Assembly: GCA_017983495.1 (NCBI GenBank)
Contig: JAGOBH010000008.1
Span: forward strand, 62,001-126,000
DNA from: Pyrinomonadaceae bacterium
GTDB taxonomy: Bacteria; Acidobacteriota; Blastocatellia; Pyrinomonadales; Pyrinomonadaceae
Direction: 5' to 3'
Length of the DNA stretch: 64,000 bases
The notes beneath the pieces are model-generated. The model saw only the letters and a program-made list of their open reading frames with translations, was not told where the DNA came from and did no database searches. The position numbers and the translations under genes were made by a program. Every line of letters starts with the position of its first letter. Positions within the stretch are counted from its first letter, which is position 1. Below, piece after piece: positions 16,125 to 24,297 of this stretch.

Positions 16125-17318
16125 ATGCGAACACTATATTTCGATTGTTTCGCCGGCGCAAGCGGTAACATGATACTCGGGGCACTGGTCGCCGCCGGTC
16201 TCGACCGCGATGCGCTGACCAACGAGCTGAGGAAACTCGAAATATCAGATTTCGGGCTCGAATTTACCGATGTTGACCGTTCCGGCATTAGTTCGGTTCA
16301 CCTGAATGTAAAGGTGCCGCACGAACACGTTCATCGCCACCTGCATAACATCGAAAAGATCATCAATGATTCGTCGCTAGCCGAGTCGATAAAGAAGCGT
16401 GCTATCTCCATCTTTACCCGACTTGCTGAGGCCGAGGCGAAGATCCATGGCATCGACGTCCAGAAGGTCCATTTTCACGAGGTGGGGGCGATGGACGCGA
16501 TCGTTGATGTGGTCGGAGCGTGCATCGGGTTTGAAATGCTCGGGATCGAGCGGTTCGCGTGTTCAAAGATCCATGTCGGCAGCGGTTTTGCTCAAATGGC
16601 ACACGGAAAGTTCCCGATACCGCCGCCCGCCGTCGCCGAATTGCTCAGCGGAGCTCCGATCTACTCAACTGAGATCGAAGGTGAGTTGATAACGCCGACG
16701 GGAGCGGCGATAATCTCAACGGTATGTGATAGTTACGGGCAAATACCTGAGATGACAGTTGAGGTTACAGGTTATGGAGCCGGAACGCGTGAATATGAAC
16801 GATTTCCGAACGTTCTCAGAGTAATGATCGGCGAAAGTGCCGATGTCGAACGTAGAACATCGAACGATGAGCAGCTTACACTGATCGAAACCAACATTGA
16901 CGATCTTTCGCCGCAGATTCTCGGGTATGTGATGGAACGAGCCTTTGAACTCGGTGCACTGGACTGCTGGTTCGCTCCGATCCAGATGAAAAAGAACCGA
17001 CCGGCGACGATGATCTCGATACTGTGTGACGCCGAAAAGCGGGAGGCGATGACGCATTTGCTTTATTCCGAAACGACGACAATCGGCGTCCGCATCCGCC
17101 AGGTCGAACGCGAATGCCTCGACCGCGAGATGGTCAGTGTCGAAACTCAGTTTGGCAATATCGCGGTAAAGGTCGCCAGCCACAGCGGCCGTATGATGAA
17201 CGCAATGCCGGAATACGAAGATCTGCGAAAGGCGGCTATCGAGCACAGCGTGCCGCTCAGGGTTGTCAGGGATGCTGTGCTTGCCAAGCTCTCGCAGAGG
17301 GTTGGAGCAAACGCCTGA
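16125..17318 (+). CDS. larC: Nickel pincer cofactor biosynthesis protein LarC (DUF111)
   Basis: The protein has 397 residues. MRTLYFDCFAGASGNMILGAL is the family hallmark, followed by the His-rich VPHEHVHRHLHNIEKII and VHFHEVGAMDAIVDVVG. The second half begins TLIETNIDDLSPQILGYVMERAFELGALDCWF. LarC inserts nickel into the pyridinium dithiocarboxylate mononucleotide cofactor of lactate racemase and relatives. In some bacteria the two halves are joined by ribosomal frameshifting; here the frame is continuous. The joint (about residues 228-240, ADVERRTSNDEQ) has a repeat-like DNA sequence. larB and larE are not in the window. It is 13 bases ahead of folE. Confidence 0.93.
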   Translation: MRTLYFDCFAGASGNMILGALVAAGLDRDALTNELRKLEISDFGLEFTDVDRSGISSVHLNVKVPHEHVHRHLHNIEKIINDSSLAESIKKRAISIFTRLAEAEAKIHGIDVQKVHFHEVGAMDAIVDVVGACIGFEMLGIERFACSKIHVGSGFAQMAHGKFPIPPPAVAELLSGAPIYSTEIEGELITPTGAAIISTVCDSYGQIPEMTVEVTGYGAGTREYERFPNVLRVMIGESADVERRTSNDEQLTLIETNIDDLSPQILGYVMERAFELGALDCWFAPIQMKKNRPATMISILCDAEKREAMTHLLYSETTTIGVRIRQVERECLDREMVSVETQFGNIAVKVASHSGRMMNAMPEYEDLRKAAIEHSVPLRVVRDAVLAKLSQRVGANA

Positions 17319-17331
17319 AAAAAGGGAAATT

Positions 17332-17913
17332 ATGACTGAAATAGCTACCAAAAATGTCGATCTGGCGAAGATCGCTGCCGGCGTAAGACTGATGCTTGAA
17401 GGCATGGGTGAGGACCCAGACCGCGACGGATTGAAAGCGACGCCCGAGCGAGTCGCCGATTTTTACGCAGAATTGACGGCCGGTATGTGGGAAGACCCTA
17501 AAGCTCACATCATGCCGCTTCCGGGCGATTCGCACGACGAAATGGTGCTGGTCAAGGACATCTCGATCGCGTCCGTCTGCGAACACCACCTTGCTCCATT
17601 CGTCGGCAAATGCCACATCGCATACATTCCAAAGGGCGGCCGCATTGTCGGGCTTTCGAAACTCGCACGCATTGCCGAGATATTTTCGCATCGACTGCAA
17701 GTGCAGGAACGCCTAACGCAACAGATAGCTCAGACGCTGTTCGACAATCTCGAACCGATCGGCGTCATGGTCGTCATCGAGGCCGAGCATACGTGCATGA
17801 CGCTCCGCGGCGTAAAAAAACCGGGTGCCGTCACCATCACCTCGGCCGTATTGGGAGGATTCCGCTCGGATCCGCGAACGCGTGCAGAGGCAATGTCGCT
17901 AATTAAGGGATAG
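17332..17913 (+). CDS. folE: GTP cyclohydrolase I
   Basis: The protein has 193 residues from the ATG chosen because AAGGGA precedes it and the family starts here; an upstream in-frame GTG lies inside larC. The zinc ligands and signature are SVCEHHLAPFVGKCHIAYIP. KGGRIVGLSKLARI and the final HTCMTLRGVKKPGA are also present. It converts GTP to 7,8-dihydroneopterin triphosphate, the first step of folate (or tetrahydrobiopterin) synthesis, as a homodecamer. Length is normal. Confidence 0.97.
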   Translation: MTEIATKNVDLAKIAAGVRLMLEGMGEDPDRDGLKATPERVADFYAELTAGMWEDPKAHIMPLPGDSHDEMVLVKDISIASVCEHHLAPFVGKCHIAYIPKGGRIVGLSKLARIAEIFSHRLQVQERLTQQIAQTLFDNLEPIGVMVVIEAEHTCMTLRGVKKPGAVTITSAVLGGFRSDPRTRAEAMSLIKG

Positions 17914-17919
17914 AAAATT

Positions 17920-19575
17920 ATGAAAAAAGTTGTTTCGTTCTTGTTATTGGTAACTTTCTGTTTTTCGGCCGCTTTTGCACAGGACCGAACCGCGAGCTTT
18001 GACGCAGATAAAATGCGCGAACGCGTCAAACGCCTTTCTGCTGACGATTTCGAAGGCCGTGGACCGGGAACCGACGGCGGCAAGCGTTCGGCTCAGTATA
18101 TCGCCGATCAGTTAAAGGCTAGCGGCGTTGCCCCCGCCAATAAGGGCAGCTACTTTCAAAACGTAAAGCTCGTCGGCGTCAAGGCCGACCCGAATACCAA
18201 GCTTGAAGTTTCCAGTGCCGGGGCAAACGCACAATTCAAGTTTGCCGACGAGTTTGTAGCGACGACCGGAGCGCAGTCGGCAAACGTGTCGATCGATTCA
18301 GAACTGGTTTTTGTCGGCTACGGCATTGATGCACCGCTCTTTAACTGGAACGACTACAGCGGCTCGCCGGACGATTATAAGGGCAAGGTCCTGATGATCA
18401 TGGTCAACGATCCGCCCGCGACCGACGCCGAACCTAACCTATTTGGAGGCAAGGGCCTGACGTATTACGGCCGCTGGACATACAAGTTAGAAGAGGCGGC
18501 ACGCCGCGGTGCGGCCGGAGTGATACTGATACACACCAACGAATCCGCCGGCTATGGTTGGAATGTCGTTCGTACGTCTAACGGCAACTGGCGATATGAG
18601 ATCGCCCGCACCGCCACGGACAAAACGCCATATTTAACGGTCAAATCGTGGATGACCAGCGATGCCGCGGCGAGAACATTGAAACTTGCAGGACTGAACA
18701 TCGAACAGCTTCGCAAGAGTGCCGCGACCCGCGGATTTAAGCCGGTGAAAACGGGGCTAAAGGTCAAACTTGACCTTGAGAGCGAGTTGAAAACGTTCGA
18801 TTCGCCCAATGTCGTCGGCACCATCGAGGGCAGCGACGCGAAACTCAAAAAAGAATATGTCATTTACACGGGCCATTGGGATCACCTCGGCATCGGCGAA
18901 CCAAACGCCGCCGGCGACAAGATCTACAACGGTGCGTATGACAATGCGTCCGGCGTAGCGTCAATCTTGGGTATCGCCGATGTTCTGGCAAAAATGCCGA
19001 AAAAGGAGCGTCCGAAACGGTCATTCCTGTTCCTGTTTCCCACAGCCGAGGAGCAAGGCCTGCTTGGCGCCGAGTATTATGCCCGCAATCCGCTCGTTCC
19101 GATGGCCAAGACCGCGGCAAACGTCAATATTGACGGCGTGAATTTCTTTGGCAAGGTGTCTGACTTTATGCCGCTTGGGGCCGAGCGTTCGTCGATAATG
19201 GACCAGATCACTGAGGCGGCAAATGAGCGAAAGATGAAACTAAAGGCGGATACGAGCCCCGAACAGGGTTTCTTTTTCCGCTCGGATCACTTTCCGTTTG
19301 CCAAGGCCGGCGTTCCGGCGGTTTCGCTCCAACACGGCGACACTTTCCTGAGCCCGCTGAGTGCCGAGGCGGACAAGTTTTTCAAGGGCTATAACGCAAA
19401 TTATTACCATCAGGTGACGGACGAGTACTTCGATTGGTGGGATATGTCGGCGATGATCCAGGATTCGGAGTTAGCCCTGGCGATCGGCATCAAACTCGGA
19501 AATACACCAAATATGCCGCGTTACAAGGACACCGACGAATTTTCGGCACCGGACAAACTGCGGTTCAGAAAGTAG
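17920..19575 (+). CDS. Secreted M28 family zinc aminopeptidase with PA domain
   Basis: The 551-residue protein starts with a signal peptide (MKKVVSFLLLVTFCFSAAFA). Residues about 120-290 form a protease-associated (PA) insert (FVGYGIDAP...GKVLMIMVNDPP...AARRGAAGVILIH). The M28 catalytic domain follows with the expected zinc ligands: GHWDHLG (His), YDNASG (Asp), TAEEQGLLG (Glu base and Glu), NIDG (Asp) and NYYHQVTDEY (His). It should release N-terminal residues from peptides outside the cytoplasm. It starts seven bases after folE but is unlikely to share its role. A terminator-like hairpin follows. Confidence 0.94.
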   Translation: MKKVVSFLLLVTFCFSAAFAQDRTASFDADKMRERVKRLSADDFEGRGPGTDGGKRSAQYIADQLKASGVAPANKGSYFQNVKLVGVKADPNTKLEVSSAGANAQFKFADEFVATTGAQSANVSIDSELVFVGYGIDAPLFNWNDYSGSPDDYKGKVLMIMVNDPPATDAEPNLFGGKGLTYYGRWTYKLEEAARRGAAGVILIHTNESAGYGWNVVRTSNGNWRYEIARTATDKTPYLTVKSWMTSDAAARTLKLAGLNIEQLRKSAATRGFKPVKTGLKVKLDLESELKTFDSPNVVGTIEGSDAKLKKEYVIYTGHWDHLGIGEPNAAGDKIYNGAYDNASGVASILGIADVLAKMPKKERPKRSFLFLFPTAEEQGLLGAEYYARNPLVPMAKTAANVNIDGVNFFGKVSDFMPLGAERSSIMDQITEAANERKMKLKADTSPEQGFFFRSDHFPFAKAGVPAVSLQHGDTFLSPLSAEADKFFKGYNANYYHQVTDEYFDWWDMSAMIQDSELALAIGIKLGNTPNMPRYKDTDEFSAPDKLRFRK

Positions 19576-19593
19576 ATCTTCAGGATCAAGAGG

Positions 19594-19647
19594 AAAGTGT
19601 AGCGTGTGGATAATTTCCTGTTTACACGCTACACTTTAGTTTTTTTA
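19594..19647 (+). terminator. Perfect hairpin plus T run directly before metG
   Basis: aaagtgtagcgtgt (19594-19607) and acacgctacacttt (19624-19637) form a perfect 14-bp stem with a 16-base loop, followed by agttttttt. It looks like an intrinsic terminator for the M28 gene. The metG ATG follows the T run by one base, leaving no room for a separate promoter or ribosome site. Confidence 0.8.
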
Positions 19648-21759
19648 ATGGACAAGAATTTTTACATAACCACTCCTATTTACTACGCGAACAGCCTGCC
19701 GCATCTCGGGCATCTGTACACGACGATCGTTGCCGACGCGGTTCGGCGGCACAAGCGTCAGCGTGGATTTGATACTTATTTTCTGACGGGAACTGACGAG
19801 CACGGGATAAACATCCAGCGTGCCGCCGAAAAGAACGGCCGTACGCCAAAAGAGCAGGTCGACCTGGTCGCGGGCGAATTGAAGCGGATGTTTCACGATT
19901 TTCGGCTCGATACGGAAAACGGTGGCTACGACGTCTTTATGCGGACGACCGAGCCATTTCATTACGAAGGCTCGCAGCATTTCTGGCGTGAGATCGCCAA
20001 GAATAAAACTCCGAAAGGGAATTCGACGATCTTTAAGGGTTTTTACGAAGGTTGGTTTTGTGCTCCGTGTGGCGAGTTTAAGACCGAAGAGCAGTATTTT
20101 CTTCCCGAGGGAAGCGACGTGCCGCATTGCCCGATCCACGAGCGTCCGCTCGATAAGGTTGCCGAAGAAGGTTACTTTTTCCGTTTGTCGGATTACGACG
20201 AATTCCTGATCGACGCCATCGAGAACACGCCCGGATTGCTTCGTCCCGAGGCTCGTAAGAACGAGGTTCTGTCATTTATCCGCGGCGGTTTGCAGGATCT
20301 TGCGATCAGTCGGCAGCGGTCTGCCGTTTCGTGGGGCGTGCCGGTGCCTGACGACGATGAGCATGTGATGTACGTCTGGATGGACGCTCTGTCCAATTAC
20401 ATCACCGCGATCGGCTACGGCAACGCAGAAAAGGCGTCTGTCGGATTCGATAAATACTGGCAAAACGTCGTTCATCTTGTCGGTAAGGACATCTTACGTT
20501 TTCACACGGTCTATTGGTTTTCGTTCCTGCACGCTGCGTGCTTGAGCCTGCCCAAAACGGTTTATGCTCACGGCATGTGGCTCGACGCCGACGGCCGTAA
20601 AATGGGCAAAACGATCGGCAATGTCATCGAGGTCGATGTATTGCACGACCATTTTCAGGTAGACGCGATCAGATATTTCGTGTTGCGTGAAATGGTTTTT
20701 GGCCAAGATGGTAAATTTGGCTATGAAAATCTGATCGAACGTGCAAATTCGGATCTCGCGAGCGGTCTCGGAAATCTGGCGAGCCGCACATTCTCGATGA
20801 TCACGAAATACCGTGACGGCCTGATCCCTGTGGGCAAGATCGCCGAAGAGAACTACATTCACGCAAAACGTGCCGGCGTGATGCCTGACGAACAGGAACT
20901 TGCATCCGTCGTCGAGCATGCACGCGACGAGTTTTTGCGGCGGTTCGACAATTTTGAGTTCAGCCTCGCGATCGAGACGCTATGGTCCGCGATCGCCCGA
21001 GTCGATAAGCTGATCTCGGATTCGAAACCGTGGGAATTGATCAAAGATGACGCACAGGCAGAAACGTTAAATGCCGTATTGTATCGGGCGTGTGAGACGT
21101 TGCGTTGGCTATGCGTGATGCTGTATCCCGTCATGCCCGACGCTTCAAAAAATATTTACAGCCAGATCGGCCTCAGCGATGACATCGCGACGCTCGATCC
21201 GGCAGATCTGAAATGGGGCGAACTCGCCGCCGGAACCAAGATCGGTGAAACGGTCGGTGTTTTCCCGAGAATCGATAAGAACAAAGTTATGAATGAAATA
21301 AAGGACAGTGATCAGTTGTCAGTGGTCAGTGGTCAGGAGTCGTCAGCGGCGCCGATCGTGTCAGAACCGGGAGCGATAGCGACTGGGTTGCCCGCGGCTA
21401 CCGAACAACCCGAAGCAGACAACTTCATTACCATAGATGATTTCTTAAAAGTAGATCTCCGCGTCGGTGAGATCAAGGTTGCGGAACGCATCCCGAACGC
21501 CGACAAACTGCTGCGTTTCGAGATCGATCTCGGCGAACCCGAGCATCGGCAGATCCTCGCCGGCCTTGCCGAGTATTATGACCCCGAAACCCTCATCGGC
21601 CGCAAAGTCGTTGTCGTCGCCAACCTAAAGCCCCGAAAAATGCGAGGCCTGGAATCCCAAGGCATGATCTGCGCGGCCTCGCTCGAAGACAATTCAGGGC
21701 CGAATCCCGCACTGGCGACGTTTTTGGAGGATGTGGAGATCGGTGCGAGGTTGAAGTGA
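19648..21759 (+). CDS. metG: Methionine-tRNA ligase with C-terminal tRNA-binding domain
   Basis: The protein has 703 residues from the ATG at 19648, chosen because the conserved opening FYITTPIYYANSLPHLGHLYTTIVADA starts here. A longer frame from 19606 would read through the hairpin. The HIGH motif is HLGH. The zinc finger is CAPCGEF...CPIHE near residue 139. The KMSKS loop reads KMGKT (about residue 318). The anticodon-binding domain is followed by a linker (about 550-590) containing translated repeat DNA. A Trbp111-type domain follows (IDDFLKVDLRVGEIKVAERIPNADKLLRFEIDLG...). It charges initiator and elongator tRNA-Met. Confidence 0.96.
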   Translation: MDKNFYITTPIYYANSLPHLGHLYTTIVADAVRRHKRQRGFDTYFLTGTDEHGINIQRAAEKNGRTPKEQVDLVAGELKRMFHDFRLDTENGGYDVFMRTTEPFHYEGSQHFWREIAKNKTPKGNSTIFKGFYEGWFCAPCGEFKTEEQYFLPEGSDVPHCPIHERPLDKVAEEGYFFRLSDYDEFLIDAIENTPGLLRPEARKNEVLSFIRGGLQDLAISRQRSAVSWGVPVPDDDEHVMYVWMDALSNYITAIGYGNAEKASVGFDKYWQNVVHLVGKDILRFHTVYWFSFLHAACLSLPKTVYAHGMWLDADGRKMGKTIGNVIEVDVLHDHFQVDAIRYFVLREMVFGQDGKFGYENLIERANSDLASGLGNLASRTFSMITKYRDGLIPVGKIAEENYIHAKRAGVMPDEQELASVVEHARDEFLRRFDNFEFSLAIETLWSAIARVDKLISDSKPWELIKDDAQAETLNAVLYRACETLRWLCVMLYPVMPDASKNIYSQIGLSDDIATLDPADLKWGELAAGTKIGETVGVFPRIDKNKVMNEIKDSDQLSVVSGQESSAAPIVSEPGAIATGLPAATEQPEADNFITIDDFLKVDLRVGEIKVAERIPNADKLLRFEIDLGEPEHRQILAGLAEYYDPETLIGRKVVVVANLKPRKMRGLESQGMICAASLEDNSGPNPALATFLEDVEIGARLK
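21313..21389. repeat. Two repeat elements translated inside the metG linker
   Basis: Part one, 21313-21336, is built of iterated gtcagtg words (cagttgtcagtggtcagtgg). Part two, 21360-21389 (gtcagaaccgggagcgatag onwards), is a near copy of the element at 13295 in trpE. Both stay in frame and encode low-complexity residues (SVVSGQESS and SEPGAIATG) between the MetRS core and the tRNA-binding domain. Confidence 0.78.
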
Positions 21760-22313
21760 CTAGATACACCGCTCTATTTGTTGTTGCCGTCGCGATCGTC
21801 TTTTGTAATTGCGCAATTGACCACTCCGAAAAGGTCGATTCGCTTAAGGATTTAAGATCCGACGAAGCTGGCTTTCAGATGAAAGTCCCGTGTGAGTCGG
21901 TGCTAAAAAGAAGTGAAGAAGACGCTTACAAAAATGGAATACAGGTTAGCTACTCGTACCGATGCTCGAAAGATGATCTTAGACTGCTTGTGTCATTCCT
22001 AGACCACAATCCCGACGCCCCGGCTCCTCTCGAAACCTTATTCGGATACGCCACGGGCAATTTTGAATTTGCAACGAAATCCCTGAATGTCGAAATGAGC
22101 GAGATGCGGTCGATCGGGGGCTTTCCGGCTAAAAGCTATGTCATAAAGGGGAACGGCAAGGTTGGCTACGGCCTTGTCACAACTAACGAAAAGGGATCTT
22201 TGACGATCTCAATATCGTTTCCAGACGACGCAGCTCGCCCTACGAAAGACTATGAGAAGGATAGGTTACTCGCCCAGCAGATCGTTAGTTCGGTAGCCTA
22301 CGTGAGAAAATGA
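21756..22313 (+). CDS. Hypothetical exported or lipid-anchored protein
   Basis: The protein has 185 residues, with a GTG start overlapping the metG TGA stop (GTGA), so it is translationally coupled. The N-terminus MTRYTALFVVAVAIVFCNCAID is a signal peptide. Cys at 17 and 19 are candidates for lipidation, although the lipobox is not canonical. The mature region has two further Cys (VPCESVL and YRCSKDD), which may pair. No family is recognised. The ATGA overlap with tatD downstream suggests a metG-orf-tatD operon. Confidence 0.7.
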   Translation: MTRYTALFVVAVAIVFCNCAIDHSEKVDSLKDLRSDEAGFQMKVPCESVLKRSEEDAYKNGIQVSYSYRCSKDDLRLLVSFLDHNPDAPAPLETLFGYATGNFEFATKSLNVEMSEMRSIGGFPAKSYVIKGNGKVGYGLVTTNEKGSLTISISFPDDAARPTKDYEKDRLLAQQIVSSVAYVRK

Positions 22314-23197
22314 CCCTGATCGATTCACACTGTCACATCGACGGCGAAGCGTTTGACGAGGACCGCGACGAGGTTGTCGAGCGGGCTCGGGATGCTGGGG
22401 TCGTGGCGATGCTGAATATCGGTACGGGTGACCCGCATTCGGATGATTTTCGGCGGGCTGTGGCTGTGGCGGAGAAGTATGAGAACGTCTATGCCTCAGT
22501 CGGCGTTCATCCTCATGACGCTAAGCTGTACGACGACACGGCGGAACAGCATCTGATCGAACTTGCGGCGAACCCAAAGGTCATTGCCTGGGGCGAGATC
22601 GGGCTTGATTATTACTACGATCATTCGCCTCGAGATGTGCAGCGTGACGTTTTTCGGCGTCAGATACGCACGGCGAGATCGTTGGATCTGCCGATAATCA
22701 TTCACAGCCGCGACGCCGACGAAGAGACGGTCGAGGTCCTGACGGAAGAATTTGGGCGGAGGGCGGACACTCCTGTCCGCATCGAGGGTTCCTCCCGAGA
22801 GGATTCTTCGCGTCGAAGCGACACTCATGCGGACAAGAGTGTCCGCGCTCCCGGAATTATGCACTGTTTTGGCGGAACGGCGGCGATGGCAGAGGCCTTG
22901 ATGCCGCTTGGGTTTATGATCTCGTTTGCCGGAAATGTGACGTTCAAAAAAGCCGATAATCTTCGTGACGCCGCTCGCGTCGTGCCGCTCGACCGTTTGC
23001 TTATCGAGACCGACTGCCCGTTCCTGACGCCCGTGCCGTTTCGCGGCAAGCGTAATGAGCCTAGCTTTGTCGCTCACACGGCTCAGTTTCTTGCCGAGTT
23101 TTACGGTGTGACTGTGGAAGCTGTCGCCGAGCAGACGACCCGAAACTTTCTTGGAGTTTTCAATTTAGAATTAAACTCAACGTCGATGGTGGGCTGA
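22310..23197 (+). CDS. tatD: TatD family metal-dependent deoxyribonuclease with repeat-encoded insert
   Basis: The 295-residue TIM-barrel hydrolase has metal ligands visible in IDSHCHID (start), AWGEIGLDYYYDHSP (Glu), PIIIHSRDA (His), GIMHCFGGT (His) and LIETDCPFLTP (Asp). TatD proteins are Mg-dependent 3'-5' exonucleases or quality-control nucleases. Between the fifth strand and GIMHCF it carries an insert of about 30 residues (around 152-182: RRADTPVRI...DKSVRAPG) absent from typical TatD. This insert is encoded by palindromic repeat DNA. The frame is intact and the flanking motifs complete, so the protein is probably functional. ATGA overlap with the upstream gene. Confidence 0.92.
   Translation: MTLIDSHCHIDGEAFDEDRDEVVERARDAGVVAMLNIGTGDPHSDDFRRAVAVAEKYENVYASVGVHPHDAKLYDDTAEQHLIELAANPKVIAWGEIGLDYYYDHSPRDVQRDVFRRQIRTARSLDLPIIIHSRDADEETVEVLTEEFGRRADTPVRIEGSSREDSSRRSDTHADKSVRAPGIMHCFGGTAAMAEALMPLGFMISFAGNVTFKKADNLRDAARVVPLDRLLIETDCPFLTPVPFRGKRNEPSFVAHTAQFLAEFYGVTVEAVAEQTTRNFLGVFNLELNSTSMVG
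22763..22846. repeat. REP-like double palindrome inserted in tatD
   Basis: gcggacactcctgtccgc (22763-22780) and gcggacaagagtgtccgc (22829-22846) are each hairpins with perfect 7-bp arms and 4-base loops. They are also near reverse complements of each other. Between them lie two smaller palindromes, cctcccgagagg and cttcgcgtcgaag. The arrangement resembles paired REP/BIME units. Its length keeps the tatD frame. Confidence 0.85.
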
Positions 23198-23202
23198 CCA
23201 TT

Positions 23203-23290
23203 TTCACCGCAGATCACACAGATAACGCGGATCGGAATTATCAAAACAAATTATTTGCTTATCGGCGTCATCTGCGTTGTCTGCGGTTAA
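23203..23290. repeat. Imperfect inverted repeat between tatD and yajQ
   Basis: ttcaccgcagatcacacaga and onwards (23203-23234) is largely complementary to 23266-23290 (cgtcatctgcgttgtctgcg). Both arms contain short iterated words. It fills most of the 134-base gap and may also terminate tatD transcription. Confidence 0.65.
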
Positions 23291-23331
23291 CTTTCCTTTT
23301 AGGCTCGGCAACTCTGTGGCAATATATCAAC

Positions 23332-23829
23332 ATGGCAAAAGAAAATACATTTGATATTGTTTCCAAGACAGACTACGCCGAGCTGAATAACGCTCTTAAT
23401 CAGACCTCTAAGGAGATCTCGCAGCGGTTCGATTTCAAGGGCAGCAAGGCGGCTGTCGAACTTAAGGACAAGGACCTCATCATGACCGCCGAGGACGAAA
23501 CACGTCTTCGCAACATGAACGACATTCTCCAAAGCAAGCTGCTAAAACGCGGAATATCGCTCAAGGCACTCGATTATCAGTCGATCGAAGCGGCCGCCGG
23601 CGGCACGGTTCGCCAACTCGTCAAGGTCCAGCAGGGAATACCGATCGAAAAGGCGAAAGAGGTCGTGCGTTATATCAAGGACAATAAATTCAAGGTCCAA
23701 CCGTCGATCCAGGGCGAAACCGTCCGTGTTTCTGGCAAAGACCGCGATACTCTGCAGGAAGTGATCGCCGCGTTAAAAGGCCACGACTTTGGCATAGATA
23801 TGTCGTTTGATAATTTTAGGAGCAATTAG
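23332..23829 (+). CDS. yajQ: YajQ family nucleotide-binding protein
   Basis: The 165-residue protein is the usual family length. It opens FDIVSKTDYAELNNALNQTSKEISQRFDFKGSKA and ends DFGIDMSFDNFRSN, both hallmark segments of YajQ (DUF520). The fold is two ferredoxin-like domains. Members bind nucleotides, and in Xanthomonas and Pseudomonas they act as cyclic-di-GMP effectors. The role here is not determined. hicB starts two bases after the stop. Confidence 0.95.
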   Translation: MAKENTFDIVSKTDYAELNNALNQTSKEISQRFDFKGSKAAVELKDKDLIMTAEDETRLRNMNDILQSKLLKRGISLKALDYQSIEAAAGGTVRQLVKVQQGIPIEKAKEVVRYIKDNKFKVQPSIQGETVRVSGKDRDTLQEVIAALKGHDFGIDMSFDNFRSN

Positions 23830-23831
23830 CG

Positions 23832-24047
23832 ATGACGAGAGATTTCAATATTCTAATTGAGGAAGACGAAGACGGCATGCTTGTCGCCACTGTGCCGGAG
23901 CTTCACGGTTGTCATACACAGGCCCGATCGCTCGATGAGCTAATGGTTCGAATAAAGGAAGCTATCGAGTTATGCCTTGAGGTTGAGAAACTCCAAACTC
24001 CGATGGCGAGATTTGTTGGATTTCAAAGAATGTCGGTTGAGGTATGA
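23832..24047 (+). CDS. hicB: HicB-type antitoxin
   Basis: The 71-residue protein has the HicB partial RNase H-like fold: FNILIEEDEDGMLVATVPELHGCHTQARSLDELMVRIKEAIELCLE. It ends soon after, so it lacks the C-terminal DNA-binding domain (HTH or ribbon-helix-helix) of longer HicB proteins. It is expected to block HicA in a complex. The order antitoxin then toxin and the 4-base ATGA overlap fit coupled synthesis. Confidence 0.88.
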   Translation: MTRDFNILIEEDEDGMLVATVPELHGCHTQARSLDELMVRIKEAIELCLEVEKLQTPMARFVGFQRMSVEV

Positions 24048-24268
24048 CAAACATTCCGACAGTTGATGGCAAGCAACTACTAAAGATCCTTCGAAAACGA
24101 GGCTTTGAGGAAATTAGGATCAAGGGCAGTCATCACTTTATTCGACATGCGGACGGCCGGTCGACGGTTGTTCCGGTTCATTCAAACGAATCGATAGGCA
24201 AAGGTCTTTTTCATAAAATTTTGAAGGATTGTGAACTGACCTGGAGTGATATTGAATCTGATTTCTGA
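24044..24268 (+). CDS. hicA: HicA-type mRNA interferase toxin
   Basis: The 74-residue double-stranded-RNA-binding-like protein has the family pattern DGKQLLKILRKRGFEEIRIKGSHHFIRHADGRSTVVPVHSNESIGKGLFHKILKD. The catalytic His is in GSHHFI. HicA toxins cleave mRNA and tmRNA independently of the ribosome. All expected residues are present, so it looks intact. It follows yajQ and hicB closely, so it may be cotranscribed with yajQ. Confidence 0.92.
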   Translation: MTNIPTVDGKQLLKILRKRGFEEIRIKGSHHFIRHADGRSTVVPVHSNESIGKGLFHKILKDCELTWSDIESDF

Positions 24269-24297
24269 AATGTAAGTTCCGGGCGAGACAAAAATCT

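Noticed and set aside
19606..19647. Upstream start for metG reading through the hairpin
   Set aside because: The extra 14 residues are encoded by the terminator stem and T run and precede the conserved FYITTPIYY opening.
21306..21389. Frameshift or assembly error in metG
   Set aside because: The frame is continuous through the repeats and both flanking domains are intact.
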